Shown here: positions 24,190 to 36,300 of the stretch, one piece after another
Layout of the letters: each line of letters starts with the position of its first letter
Numbering within the stretch: the stretch's first letter is position 1
Origin: Escallonia rubra
Lineage: Eukaryota; Streptophyta; Magnoliopsida; Escalloniales; Escalloniaceae
DNA length: 64,000 nucleotides
Direction of reading: 5' to 3'
NCBI GenBank assembly: GCA_033065855.1
Contig: JAVXUO010001364.1
Span: 31,335 to 95,334, forward strand
Made by a program: the position numbers and the translations under genes
Notes under the pieces: generated by a model
What the model was told of the DNA's origin: nothing
Databases searched by the model: none
The model's input: the letters and a program-made list of their open reading frames with translations, nothing else

Positions 24190-27100
24190 AGCACATATGA
24201 AATGGTACATTACATGCTTCACTTTTTGGATAACTCATTGCACGCTTCACTTTTTGGATACCTTATTTTAGACTTTCATATCTTAATTTCAAGTGTAATT
24301 CAACATTACTGTTATTCATCATTTCGAGTATAGAAAAGAAATTTGAGTAATTACAGAATTATCTAGCATGATGTAAGCATAAATTCTCTATTTATTTCTT
24401 GCCTACTTCATTCAACGTATCTTAATACAAAACCAATGACCATTTCATGAGAAATAAAATATTAGAATTTTTTTTCATGCATATATAAGTACGATCAACT
24501 AGATATGAACAAAGATTTTAGAGCCTTGAATTTTATGTTACTCAATCACATAATATAATAACTAATAAAAAACTAATGTTATCATTAATTAACCGTCGCT
24601 TTCTAAAATTATGTAAACTACTTCCAATTCAATAACCAATACCTTATTTTACCTATGCCACACGTCATCGTATTTGCTTTGTTGTTCTATTCCTTATTCA
24701 GCTCTACTTATTAAAGCCACACATGTATCATATAACTCTATTACTATAAACTTATTGTATTTTTTACAGGAACTATTCACGTAAGTTTAGTAAACCTTCT
24801 AAGAGTTAAAAATTAATTCTGCGCCTTTTCAAACTCTACATATTTAATATACTTACATGTTAGGCCTTAATTTTGACAACTAACATTCAAAAGCACTTTA
24901 AAGACAAAATAAAATTTCACAATTGTAAAGGATAAATAATTCCCAAATAAAGAGTTTTCTTTTGTTTTTAAGAAAATAACATACAAACTAAATACGACTT
25001 AATTCTTAAAAATACTTTAAAATACCAACATGCATGGCCGCTTACTTAAGAAATTAATTGTAATAGAATAACCTCAAACTCTTAATTAGAATGACATATA
25101 CCACTAATGCATTAAAACAAAAGATTCAACTAACTATGACTTAATTCATAAAAGAACTTTAAAGTACAAAAATAACAGTTTGATTCCATTGTGTAGTTTT
25201 TGAAGATTGATAATTAGAAATAAACATTAACATGCATGTTTCTGACTCTACTTAATTTATTATATAATTTGAAAAAATCAGAAAATTCTTTTCATTGAAA
25301 ATTTTCACCTGGCCATTCAGCTATATATTTCATCTGTAAGATTACAAGACACTCATGATATGCAAATATTCATCTTTTAACATCATTCATTTGTAAAATT
25401 TTTGTACAAAGCAATATACGTTGTGGAACCGACACATAAGATTCTTTTAACAATGTTTTCGTTCTTAATTACTCTTTTACTCAAGTGTCACATCATCATG
25501 ATTCTTTTGGGATTCTTCTCCATTTTTCTTCCTACTTATTAAGTTTTTACAATGGGTTTATTAAAAATTTCGTGGCTATGATTGGCCTGATTAATACTTA
25601 AAAGTTTTGTCAAATCATCAAAATAATAGAATAGTTAAAAAAATTAGTTTTATTTATATAACCTTAAACATTTATATTAATCACATTCTCTTATAGATGC
25701 CAAAAAAAAAAAAAGAATCAAACCATATATGACTAAAATTTTAAAAGTACTTTAAGATATTTAAGTAACATTTTACTCCACCAAATTTGTTTTTAATTAA
25801 ATAACCTCAAATTCTAAAGGTTCACCGCATGTACTGATTAAGTTACTATTGATTACTAGAGCTTAAATAAACTTTAAATACAAAAAAAAAATATTCTAAT
25901 AGTATTTGAAACAAAAAATAAATATGAAAATAAATGTTATAAACCCATAAGTCACAAAACTATTTATATACACTCTTAATAAATAAATGGATTTATTAGG
26001 ACTTAATTATGACTTTAATAACCTAAGTATACCATATACTATGAGCTTAATCAACAATCTACAGTCTATTTGAGGATAAGAATAATCACCATTATCTAAT
26101 TCGAGACCTCCATCTTTTGAAAAGTTTGTATAGAATTGAACAATATGACACTTTTATGATAAATTGAACTAATAATTAACTGTAGAATATACATATTAGG
26201 CCTTAAATGTGACTATTAACATCTCAAAAGGACTTTCAACAGCAACATAAAATATCACCAAGGTAAATTATGAAAATCATATGTGAAATTTTATGATAAA
26301 TACTTCACAAACTAAAAGATTTCTTTTCTTTTTAATCGTTTAACCTCAATATTTCACAATGTTACATGGGATAAGAATAGTCATGACTTTATAACCATTT
26401 AACTTCAATCATGTGCAAAGCTTTTGAAGAACATTTTCATGATAAATTATAGTAATCATTAGCAATTCAATGTATGCATAGTTTTAAATTGATTGTCTTA
26501 AAAAATCTTCAAAAATAAAGCAGAACGGATGGGTCACAAAAACGTCAAACATGACCTTCAAGGAAAGTAATTAAACACAAATATTGCCACTGGACAACGT
26601 TATATTATCTCATAAAATTAATTATATTTTAAAATGGTGTTTATTTTAAAATAAGTAAAATAGCTCCACGTGTTTCCATTTTTGTCTAAAACTCTATTTT
26701 CACAGCATGTATTAGTAGGTTATTTAAGCCTACAAAATAATTTACTAAATAAATAGTTTGTGCCATTTTTACCTTCTTTTATGATTTTCAATGCAGAGGA
26801 ATGTAATTTGTATCTAATTTATTAATAATAATCAGCTATATCAGAAACATCTATAAAATGAAATGTTGATCACTAACGATGTGAGCCGTAAAGTGAAAAA
26901 AAAAAAGATGTCTACAGTTACTTAGATGGAGTATTGGTTAAAATTTCATTCAACTGTTAGTAAGTAAATAAGGGAAAAAAATATATAGTTGTGTTTGATT
27001 TCTTGAATGTTTAACTTTTGAAACTCCCTTTTTCAAAATTAGTGCTAACACTATCTTAAAATTCAGTAAAATTATTATTTGGTGTGGAATAACTAATTAT

Positions 27101-27425
27101 TTATGGCATGCTTTACTTTTTGAACACTTTATTATGTGCACTTCAACATTAATGCTGTAAATATTTTCGAGTATTAAAAAAATGGCGATTACAAAACTAT
27201 ATGCAAATGCGATTTAATCATAATTTTCTATTTATGTCTTGCTTAGGAAATTTCACAAATCTTTATTCAAAGCCAATTTTCTTTTTAAAAGAAACAAAAT
27301 ATTAGGTTTTTTTTATATGTATAAGTATGATAAGTTAGGCATCAATAAAAAAATTTCTCCGTTTGGCATTTCTTTTAATTAACATAGTAATAAATTATTT
27401 GAACGATACACGTTAATGTTATTTT
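24190..27425. repeat. AT-rich repeat block with Helitron-related subrepeats and diverged direct-repeat flanks
   Basis: The ends (about 24190-24600 and 27095-27425) are alignable direct repeats sharing CATGCTTYACTTTTTG, ATTTTCGAGTAT, CTATTTATKTCTTGC and TATATGTATAAGTA-like blocks in the same order. Between them, words such as AGGCCTTAATTTTGAC followed by CAAAAGCACTTTAAAG recur (near 24865, 26195 and weaker ones). They are the reverse complement of the repeats in the 38.7-50.5 kb Helitron. No reading frame and no clean Helitron terminus were found. Confidence 0.45.
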
Positions 27426-27827
27426 CTCCGTTTGAGCGTGAATAGCCTCACCCACAACGTATTATGCGATCCTGATATGACTATGCAAAGGATAGTCATT
27501 AGATTCTAATACATAACAATTAAAGAGGGATATAAATAACTATAAAATTATCATGTTATCGAAAACTGGATATATTTTTACCTTGACAGCAGTTTTAGAT
27601 ACATTAGTATAATCTATTAACATGATGATGCACCAAAATGAGATACATTTTTAATATTTTAACCAGTTATCGTCAATATTTTTCTAATCATCTTAAGAAG
27701 TGGCTTAATCTGTTCATAAAATTATATACATGACTTATATTGATTATTATGTTTTATCATGTATATATGCGTTATATCAGTGAAAATCACTCCATTTGTT
27801 ATTCTTTTAATTTAAAACCATTGTAGT
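27426..27827. other. AT-rich intergenic, nothing recognised
   Basis: No gene, repeat end or structured element seen between the repeat block and the promoter-proximal tandem repeats. Confidence 0.4.
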
Positions 27828-28203
27828 TAGGCGAAAACCACGCCTCTCCTAACAGTCAACGCCTCGCTAGGGTGTACTGTATACAACTAACTTAATTGAT
27901 GGACCCACTCGAGTGATTGGCAAAGTTGCACCACACGCAACTTGATACCCAAACGTGTAACATTAAACTAGAATAAATATTTTGCTAGCATAGGCGAAAA
28001 CCACGCCTCTCTAAATTTTCAACGCCTCGCTAGGGTGCACGATTAACTTATTTGATGGTCCCACTCGAGTGATTGGCAAACTTGCACCACATGCAACTTG
28101 ATACCCAAACGTGTAACATTAAACTAGAACAAATATTTCGCCATTCATTTAGGGTGCACAACTTAATTGATGGTCCCACTCGGGTGATTGGCAAAGTCGT
28201 ACC
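27828..28203. repeat. tandem repeats upstream of the GDSL gene, units 1-3 (left part)
   Basis: A unit of about 156 bp with GGCGAAAACCACGCCTC, CAACGCCTCGCTAGG, CACTCGAGTGATTGGC and TTGATACCCAAACGTGTAAC occurs at 27828-27990 and 27992-28150. A third, 5'-shortened unit starts at about 28151. It is interrupted at 28203 by a hAT element and resumes at 29962. Each unit includes an AATAAATATTTTG-like, TATA-like word. Confidence 0.85.
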
Positions 28204-29961
28204 TAGACCAGGAAAAAATCTGCCCGTACCTGTAGGTCGATCCATACCCGATCAAAAACCCCGGGTACGGGTACATATATGCACTACCCGCGAAAATCTG
28301 ACCCCGTACCCAAACTGATCCGTAATTTTTGGGTTGGCCCGGGTCGGTTTCGGGTTACCCCAGTGTTACCCGTTTTTTTTGAAGTATATATAGAGAAAAC
28401 TTTGTGCCCTAAGTCGGTTACCCTACATTTTCTTCTCAGTTTCACGTTTCTCTCCCTCTCACAGTCTCACGCTGCCGTAACAGATCTGTCGCCAGCCCAT
28501 CTCACACGAGACGCTGGCGACCAGATAGAGATTCTGTCAGGCGTCACCGGGGACCAGATCGTGAGTTCGTGACTCACTCTGTCACTCAGCCCCCTCAGAT
28601 CAAGGGTTGTCATTCCCTCATCAGCTCAACCCTTTCAGTTTCACGCAAGGCCGCCGCGTCACCGCCCAAGATTTTGGCCGCCGTAGCAGTAAGAGTCAAG
28701 ACTGAAGAGTCGAGTCAGCCCCTCTCACCTATTTAATTACTCCGTCAGCCGAATAAGCCTCCTCACGACCTCATTCTTCATTCTTCAGTCTGACAGCCTC
28801 CAAGAAGCTTACATCCGCCAGTCCACCGCCGTTTGCTGCAGTTCACGCTGTACGACACGGAACTCCACGTGGAAGGTTAGTCGGTCAGTCACTCTCTCTC
28901 TAAAATCAAAATTATTGAAATTTTACTTGATGAGTTGATGACTTGAATTGTTGAATATTTTTGCTATAAAATATAAATCGAAATTAGTTGGTGGATGATT
29001 ATGTATAAATGCATAATGCATTCTTGACTACTGTTATATGTATTGTGGTGGATTTGGATTTCAGCAATATTGTGTTGGATTTGGATTTCGGCAGTATTGT
29101 GGTGGATGTTATTATTGTTGGATGGGAATTTTTTTGCATTTGGCTGTTATATGTATTGCTATTGGACTACTGAAAATCTGAAATTATGTGTTGTGTTGTG
29201 TTGGATTTGGGCAGTAAATCAATCCATCGTTAATTTTTTTATATGTTTTGGAATTTAAAATATGAAGTTTATTTATATGATTTGGGATTTAGTTTAATCA
29301 TATTTGCTTAAATGTAGGTGATTAGCCGGAGGATAGTGACCTTGTGGTAGGTTTGCCTATCAATGTGAACATGGATGGTTCATTGGATGCAAGAAGCTTA
29401 ACGGAGATTTGAAGACTAGAAGTTTTAATTGACGTTGATGAAATTGAAGACTTTAATTTCAATGAATTTATGCACGTGATGATGTAATTGTTGTTTAAAG
29501 ATTACCAATTTTTATTTTGGACCGTGGATGGGGATTGGGGAATGGGGTTAGATGCTTGTAATTATTCTTATGGTATAACAATTAAGTGAATAAACATGGT
29601 AGTAAGTAGTAACTAGCTAGTAAGTATTTAGTAGTAGGTAACTTAGTAGGAGATTATGAGTTTTATAACTTTTATTTGTCATAACTTTTAGTTTTTGATA
29701 AACTGAAAAGTGAAAATTATTATTACAACAACCAATGACAAGAAATATGTTGGCAAAAATATCCGTAAGTTATAACTACTAAGTAGTAACCAGCAAAAGC
29801 AAAAAAGAGTTTATTAATATCTGTTTGTTAAAAAAAAAAAGGGGACATGTACCTGAGCGGGTACGGATCCAGGAAAACCCTATCCGAAAAAACTCGGGTA
29901 AAATCTATTCGACCCGTTTTTACCTGTACCAGGTAGGTATATCTGTTTGCCAGGTCTACTC
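28204..29961 (+). mobile_element. non-autonomous hAT element inside the GDSL upstream repeat
   Basis: The left end is TAGACCAGGAAAAAATCTG, and the right end read inward is TAGACCTGGCAAACAGAT, both typical hAT-type termini. The element splits repeat unit 3. Flanking 8-mers GTCGTACC (28196-28203) and GTCGCACC (29962-29969) match at 7 of 8 positions and serve as the target duplication. Subterminal CGGGTACGGGTAC/GTACCC words follow both ends. No transposase frame is present; the frame at 28279-28572 resembles nothing known to me. The interior has a CT-rich leader-like stretch at 28420-28480. The same family end occurs at 59961. Confidence 0.82.
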
Positions 29962-30147
29962 GTCGCACCGCACGCAACTTGATACCCAAACATGTAACAT
30001 GTGCCTTTTCACTTGGGTCCCCCAAAATCAATAATTTTCACTTTCCTGATAATGCTGACAAATTTGTCATACGAAAATGTGATGTGGAAAGATTCAACTT
30101 TAGACTAGAATAAATATTTTGCCATTCATTTAAGGTAGTATAGGCAG
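29962..30147 (+). promoter_or_regulatory. GDSL upstream region, repeat unit 3 (right part) with TATA-like word
   Basis: This is the continuation of repeat unit 3 after the hAT element. AATAAATATTTTG at about 30109-30121 lies 27 bp before the ATG, which is close for a TATA box, so the transcription start may lie elsewhere. The assignment is inference from position and composition only. Confidence 0.3.
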
Positions 30148-30382
30148 ATGGCGCACAGGCTTTCTTTATGCAAAATCCTTATCCCGTTCTTGATCTACCG
30201 CTCTCTTGCCTTCTCAATTGACTTCAACTATCCAGCCGTATTCAACTTTGGTGACTCAAATTCCGACACGGGCGGTTATGTTGCTGGCCTTCCGTATCAC
30301 TTATACCCGCCCAATGGACAGATTTACTTCAATGGTCCAGCCGGGAGGTTTTGCGATGGCCGTCTTGCCATAGACTTTTTGA
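30148..30382 (+). CDS. GDSL exon 1
   Basis: Encodes residues 1-78, with signal peptide, serine block and the GRFCDGRLAIDFL stretch that ends exon 1 in this family. The donor GTATGG follows. The ATG was chosen because it opens directly into a signal peptide and no upstream in-frame ATG improves it. Confidence 0.88.
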
Positions 30383-33300
30383 GTATGGTTTTTACTTTTT
30401 ACAAGATATCGGCAATTCCACATTAGACTTTCGAGTTACAGAATGTACGTAGCGTTACACTTGTTGTTTCTCATACCGAATCTATTACTTTTGTGGCAGT
30501 GGACGCAATGGATCTTCCTTTTCTTAATCCATATTTGGATGCCATAGGCGCACCAAGTTTTGCCCAAGGGTGCAATTTTGCCCTCTTTGGTTGCACTATA
30601 CTTCCAGCAACTGCGACATCTCCCACCCCATACTCTTTTGGGCAACAGGTGGCTCAGTTTTTCAGATTTAAAGCTCGTGTGCTCATACTTCAAGCCACAA
30701 GTAATGTAGTATTTCGGATTATTTCGAAAAAAAATGTTGAATAGCAAGACATTACATAATCTCGTTTTCTTATGCTCTAATTTTTCAAAAATTGTGTTGA
30801 ATAGCAAGACATTACATAAGTTCGTTTCTTATGCTCCAATTTTTTGTGTAGCTAAAAGCCTTGACAAATACCTTCCTGCCGATGATTACTTTGAGAAGGG
30901 GCTTTACATGTTTGACATCGGACAGAACGATCTTACGATTGCTTTCAACCATAGCTCTTTCGATCAAGTTTTGGCTTTCATTCCGAGAATTTTGTCCGAC
31001 TTTGAAGTAGGAGTCAAGGTCAGTTTCTTTAACCTCAACTGTGAAGCTATGTTGACCGAGTAGTTGGACTAAACTTGGATAGTTTTTTGATACCCTATAC
31101 GCTTTAAATTTTTCTTCAAGGTGTTTTCTGTCAAGATAAGACATGTTTGCTTATTTTTTTCCTCCTTTGTTCCGATTAGGGCTACAACTTGGATTGATTT
31201 TTTGGGTTTAATTAACTCAATCCAAGAAAATATGAACTTTTGCCCAACCCAACCCACTTAATCACAAAATGGGTTAGGTTGAGTTGAGCTCATACCATAG
31301 TGGGTTATACTGGGTTGGGCTTTTACGCTGACAGCCGTCACTACATCTAGACCGCTACAAAACATCATGCCCCACCATCACCGCCAACCTCCACCACCGC
31401 CAACCCCGGCAACCTCCACCACCACCATGAGCCGCTTGCAGCCACTGCTAGCCACCGCTAATGTATTTTTTGTTTAAAAAAAACTCTTAATTAGGATCAA
31501 TCCATTGAAACTCAAATAAGCCTACTCAACCCAACCTAACCCCATCCAACTTAATTAATTCAATTTTTCATTGTATTAAAGCTCCTTGGGTTTTCTTGGT
31601 TTTGGTACAAACCTGGCCTAACTCAGCCTATCCAATTCGTACCTCTAGTTCCCACATCATTGTAGAAACAAAATTTCGACTTAACATGCAAAAAAAGATG
31701 AAACAAAAAGCCAGATCGACAAAAATCAGAAATTGAAAAACGAAAAACAAATCAAAATTCGGCTAGAAAAAATGGAAAACACATTAGCATATAATAATCT
31801 AGATTTAGGTTATTTAGTGCAGGGCAAGAATAATCCTTCTCTAGTATAATAATAATAATCCTAATATGCAAAGTCGTCTTTTGAGAGTCCTTTTTAGCAT
31901 TCCCTACTTTCGCAGTGGCCTTACACTATTTGCCACGTCTTCCTTCTTACAACTTTGATCCAAAGTAATGCCAATCCACAAAAGTGAGGGGAAAAAAATA
32001 GTTTCTTGATTTCCACATATTTGCCTACACATATAATTGACAAATTTGTACAACATTCTGTTTTCACCCACTGCAATTTCATCTATATCATATTATTTTA
32101 ATTTCTTTTTTATCTGGTTTATGAATTTGGATACACGTTTGTTGCTGTTAAAAACTTGATCGGGAATCATAGCCAGAGATTTGACCAGTAAAACAAAACA
32201 TGAAGTGACCGGCGCAAGAACTATCTGATGCTTAAGTCAGAGCGTAACTAACAAGATAGAACTCTGAGAAAGCAATACAGCACAGTGTATGTGTGTGTAG
32301 TTATTTACATACCTCGGGGTCGTCTCCTTTATATAGTTGTAGATAGAACACTTCCAATAGGTTTGTGAGTCTTGAGGGCTAGGCCTTGGGCAAGATCAAT
32401 AAGGATCGCCTTGGGCGAGATCAATAAGGATCGCCTTAGGATCCTTGGGGATCGCATCACAATCCTTTCCAGATTATGTTAAGATCCCTTTAGGATCGAT
32501 CCTGGTTCTATCAATATGGTAACCCTTAAATTAGGGATTGACTATGTTGACCATGAGTCAACCCTGTCACGTGTCACCACCCGACTGTGCAAGTGTTTCT
32601 AGCTATATCATAATGCCCCTACTTTTGTCAATGGTCAAAAATCGGGCAAAAGTAGAGTCACCTGTTGGTATAGCTAAAGCAACGACCAAAGCAGGTCAAA
32701 ACTTTCTTCATAACATGTGTCGGTTTCTTTGTTCGAACCATCTGCTCGAGCTTTGCCTACCAAAGCTCAATCCATTTTGAACTAATTTTTGCTTAGACTG
32801 ATCTGACCAAGCAGAAAGGAGACAGTCTTGGCATTTTGCTCGGGCAAAGTGCTCGGACGACACTCTGCTCGGGTAGAAGCCTTTGCCCCTTTTGTGCTTC
32901 GTTCAAGCACAAAGGGGATGAAATTGAGACTCTGCTAGGGCAAAGTGCTTGGACTGCATTCTACTCGGGCATAAGCCTTTGCTCCCTTTGTGCTTCGTCT
33001 GAGCACAAGGGGGATGAAGTTGAGATTCTGCTCACAAAGTCCTCGCACGACATTCTGCTCGGGTAGAAGCCTTTGCCCTTAAAGGCTTCCATGGTTCACA
33101 CGTTTCGCCCATTCTTTTCGCAATAAATTACCTTGGCGGGAAATTTGAATTTTCTTGTTCTGAGATTGAGACACGTATGGGGAAAACATACCGTTGTGCC
33201 TTTCGAGGAGCTGTTGTTCAGGAGTTCTCCATAAAAGAGCAAGCCTATTTCAATTTTCACTTCATTCAAAAATCCAAAAATCCAAGTGTTTTGCTTTGCA

Positions 33301-36300
33301 TCAAGTTCTTCTTTCATCCTCTTTTAGTTCGGCATTTCATTTTAGTAGGTTCAAGTCTTGTGAGTACAAAGAATGTCCGAGTCATCTGATAATGTAAGCT
33401 CTTCTTCATCCACTGGGCGAGCTCTGATGTCTTAAAGTGAGGCTGGTCTTTCTAACCAGCTATCTTCTCAACCTTCTTATCAACCTTTACTTCCTAAAAA
33501 TGAGTTAGGCGAGGTGAGATCGAGACAAGATAGAGGATAAGAAGAACCCTCAGCCTTGGTTTACTACCGATGATAAATGGAATAAATGACCAAGGAAGAG
33601 TTAGAGGCGCTTCTCAAAGAGTACCCTTTACCAAGAGGATGGATTGTCTGAGTCCCAGAGTTACAAGAGCCTGCCAATTATGGGACTGATTGGGAGACAT
33701 GTATCTATGAGAAAAAATTGAGATCAGGTTATAAACTTTCATTGCACCCATTTGCCCTGGTAGTGTTTGATCATTACAAGATGGTGACTGACCAGCTTGT
33801 ACCCAATGGCTGGAAGAAGCTGGTTGGCCTCATCTACTTGGTCGAGACTTCTGGAGGCAGATCTCGCGGACTTCATGAAAGTCTTCTCCGCGCTCTGCTT
33901 TGTTAAGGGCATAGTAAGCAACCATGGCTCATACTACTTCCATAGCAAGCAACGGCTTCTTAGGGCTGGCCCTAAGTCCAACAAGGGTTGGCATTCCAGA
34001 TACTTTTTTATTAGTCACCAATGCAAACAACCTTTGAGATTCGACAAGAAGTGGAATGCCTACTGCAAGGAGCTTGAGAACAAGGACTTCGGCCTTCTTT
34101 GTGTGCCACGTACTTTTTCAAATGTCCACGCTTAATCTGGGCCTCAATTACTCTCTTGAGCGACTCGCAATTGCCAGTCATATGGCCAGATCATTGTGGA
34201 AGCGGCACCATAGATTTTTGTCTCTCTTACTTGGTCGAGACCTCATATTCTCTGGCCAATTGAGAGCCTATTTATCCTTGGTCTTGTGCAATATCTTTGA
34301 TAGCTTAGTGTTGAGAAGTGTCAAGTTCTTCAAGTCGAATGGGTCTTTGAGGCACCGCTTGTCACGTTTCAAATGTTTGGGCTTCTTCATATTCCCTGGG
34401 CTTCCTTCGCGGGGCTGTTTTCCTTATTCCTCCCCCTTTTCCTTGCGCCGCCCCCTGTGAGTCTCTACGTATTCTTCTGCTTGGATGTACTTGTTAGCTT
34501 TATCCAGAAGAGCACTCATATTTTTCGGGAGGCTTTTAATGAAGAACGCAAACTTGGACATTGGTCAGAGGCCTCGTAAGAAGGTTGTGTATTTGACGGA
34601 TTCGTCTAGGTTATCCACCTCTGGTATTGTCATATTGAACCATCCAAGATAATGAGCTAAAGACTCATTATTTTCCTGCACTACATTGAGCAAGCTTGTT
34701 GAGTTCTTCCTTCTCAAGCAACTGCTCACAAAGTGTTTCTGGAAGAGATCTGAGAGTTAGAAAAAGAATGGATAGATCTCGGTTGCAGAGACTTGAACCA
34801 TGCATGTACGACTTTTCGTAGAATGGTGGGAAAGGCTTTGCACATAACAACATCCGGGCTTGGAGAAGCAACATGTTTGTCTCAAATTGAAAGACGTGTT
34901 CTCCGGGATCACTGCTTCCATTGTAAAGATCACATTGAGGAAGTCAAAAGTTGGGCAATAGCTTTGCTCTCTCGATTGCCTCAGATAATGGATATCCAAA
35001 ATCTTTCGTCAAGGGAGACTGTCCTTGGGGACGAGGCTTGTAGACAACCTCTGCGGAGACCTATTCTCTGGAACGGTACTTTGGTGCTGTATGTTGTGGT
35101 GAGGTAGTCTTCAGGGCACTCAAGCTTAGTAACCTTCCCAAGAAAAGAGTATGTGCTATCTTTGACCGACGAGTCTCGATGGTAGCACAATTCACTCCTC
35201 AGAATATGTTCTCCGCTCTTTTCTTTGGGTTGATTAGTAGGATCAGCTTCCGATCTATACTTGCGACTGTAACTCGACCTTGAGGTGAGTTGAAGACGGA
35301 GGTCGCTTGGATCAAAACAAGGCCAATTAGTAGAGGCAAAGGCCAACGCTACATCAAGAGTCTGCTGCAAAGTATTTACGACATCCTTTATTTCATGAAT
35401 TTCTCGTGTAAGGTCTGTGTGAGGTATCTTCAACAACCGATGGTTGAGATGGTGATGAAGGTCACCGTTCTTCAGGGTCGGAGCTGGTGAATGATCCATT
35501 TGGGATCCATTGCCCAGTTCAAGAGTGTCAGATGTTACATTTACGTTAACATCTTCATCAGATCCAGCGCCGACAATGAGGAGGAGTTAGTCTTCTATCG
35601 TGAGATCGATTTGGTCGATGGGAATTATTCGACCGTGAGTGGTGATCTCAGACAGAACGACCAACTTGAGAGTTTCTAGATGGTGATTGATTAGCCATGT
35701 TCCTTGTCGTGGTCTCACAGATGGCGTCAATGTGTAAATGCTAAAAACTTGATCAAGAATCACAACTAGAGATTTGACCTGCAAAACTAAACACAAAATG
35801 ACTGCCGAGTGGGATTCTGGCAGAGGAACTATCCGATACTTAAGTCAGAGTGCAGCTAACTGGGTAGAACTCTGAGAAAGCAATACAGCACAATGTATGT
35901 ATGTGTTGTTGTTTGCATATCTGGGGGTAGTCTCATTTATATAGTTGTAGTAAAAGACTTCTAATAGGCTTATAATTCTTAAGGGCTAGGCCTTAGGCCA
36001 GATTAATAATGATCGCATTAAGATCCTTGAGGATCACATCGCAATCCTTTCCTGATTATGTTAGGATCCTAGAAGGATCTTGGTTCTACCAATATGGTAA
36101 CCCCTAAATCCGGGTTTGACTATGCTGACCATGAGTCAGCTCTGCCACGTGTCACCATCCAACTGGGCGAGTATTTTTAGCTATATCAACGTCCTCTGCC
36201 TATTTTTGCCCCCGCCTGTAAATGTGGACATTCTTTTTCTCATCGTTTGTAAATGTGATCCGTACTATTTTCATTTTCACGTTTGATATATGAATCTGGA

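Larger units (their letters stand above)
32140..36188 (-). mobile_element. non-autonomous Ty3/gypsy-type LTR retroelement in GDSL intron 3
   Basis: Two LTRs (32140-32610 and 35731-36188), each TG...CA, flank about 3.1 kb. A primer-binding site on the - strand (35730-35712) and a polypurine tract next to the left LTR place the element in minus orientation. Flanking ACGTT/ACGTC is a 4-of-5 target duplication. Inside are a broken gag on the - strand and, on the + strand, a broken antisense frame of the gypsy-type Transposase_28 family. Protease, reverse transcriptase, RNase H and integrase are all absent, so the element depended on another for movement. LTR divergence is visible by eye, so it is not recent. 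Confidence 0.85.

Noticed and set aside
34056..34579. Overlapping + strand frames at 34056-34460 and 34373-34579 as genes
   Set aside because: The + strand frames have no domain and partly oppose the gag remnant on the - strand.
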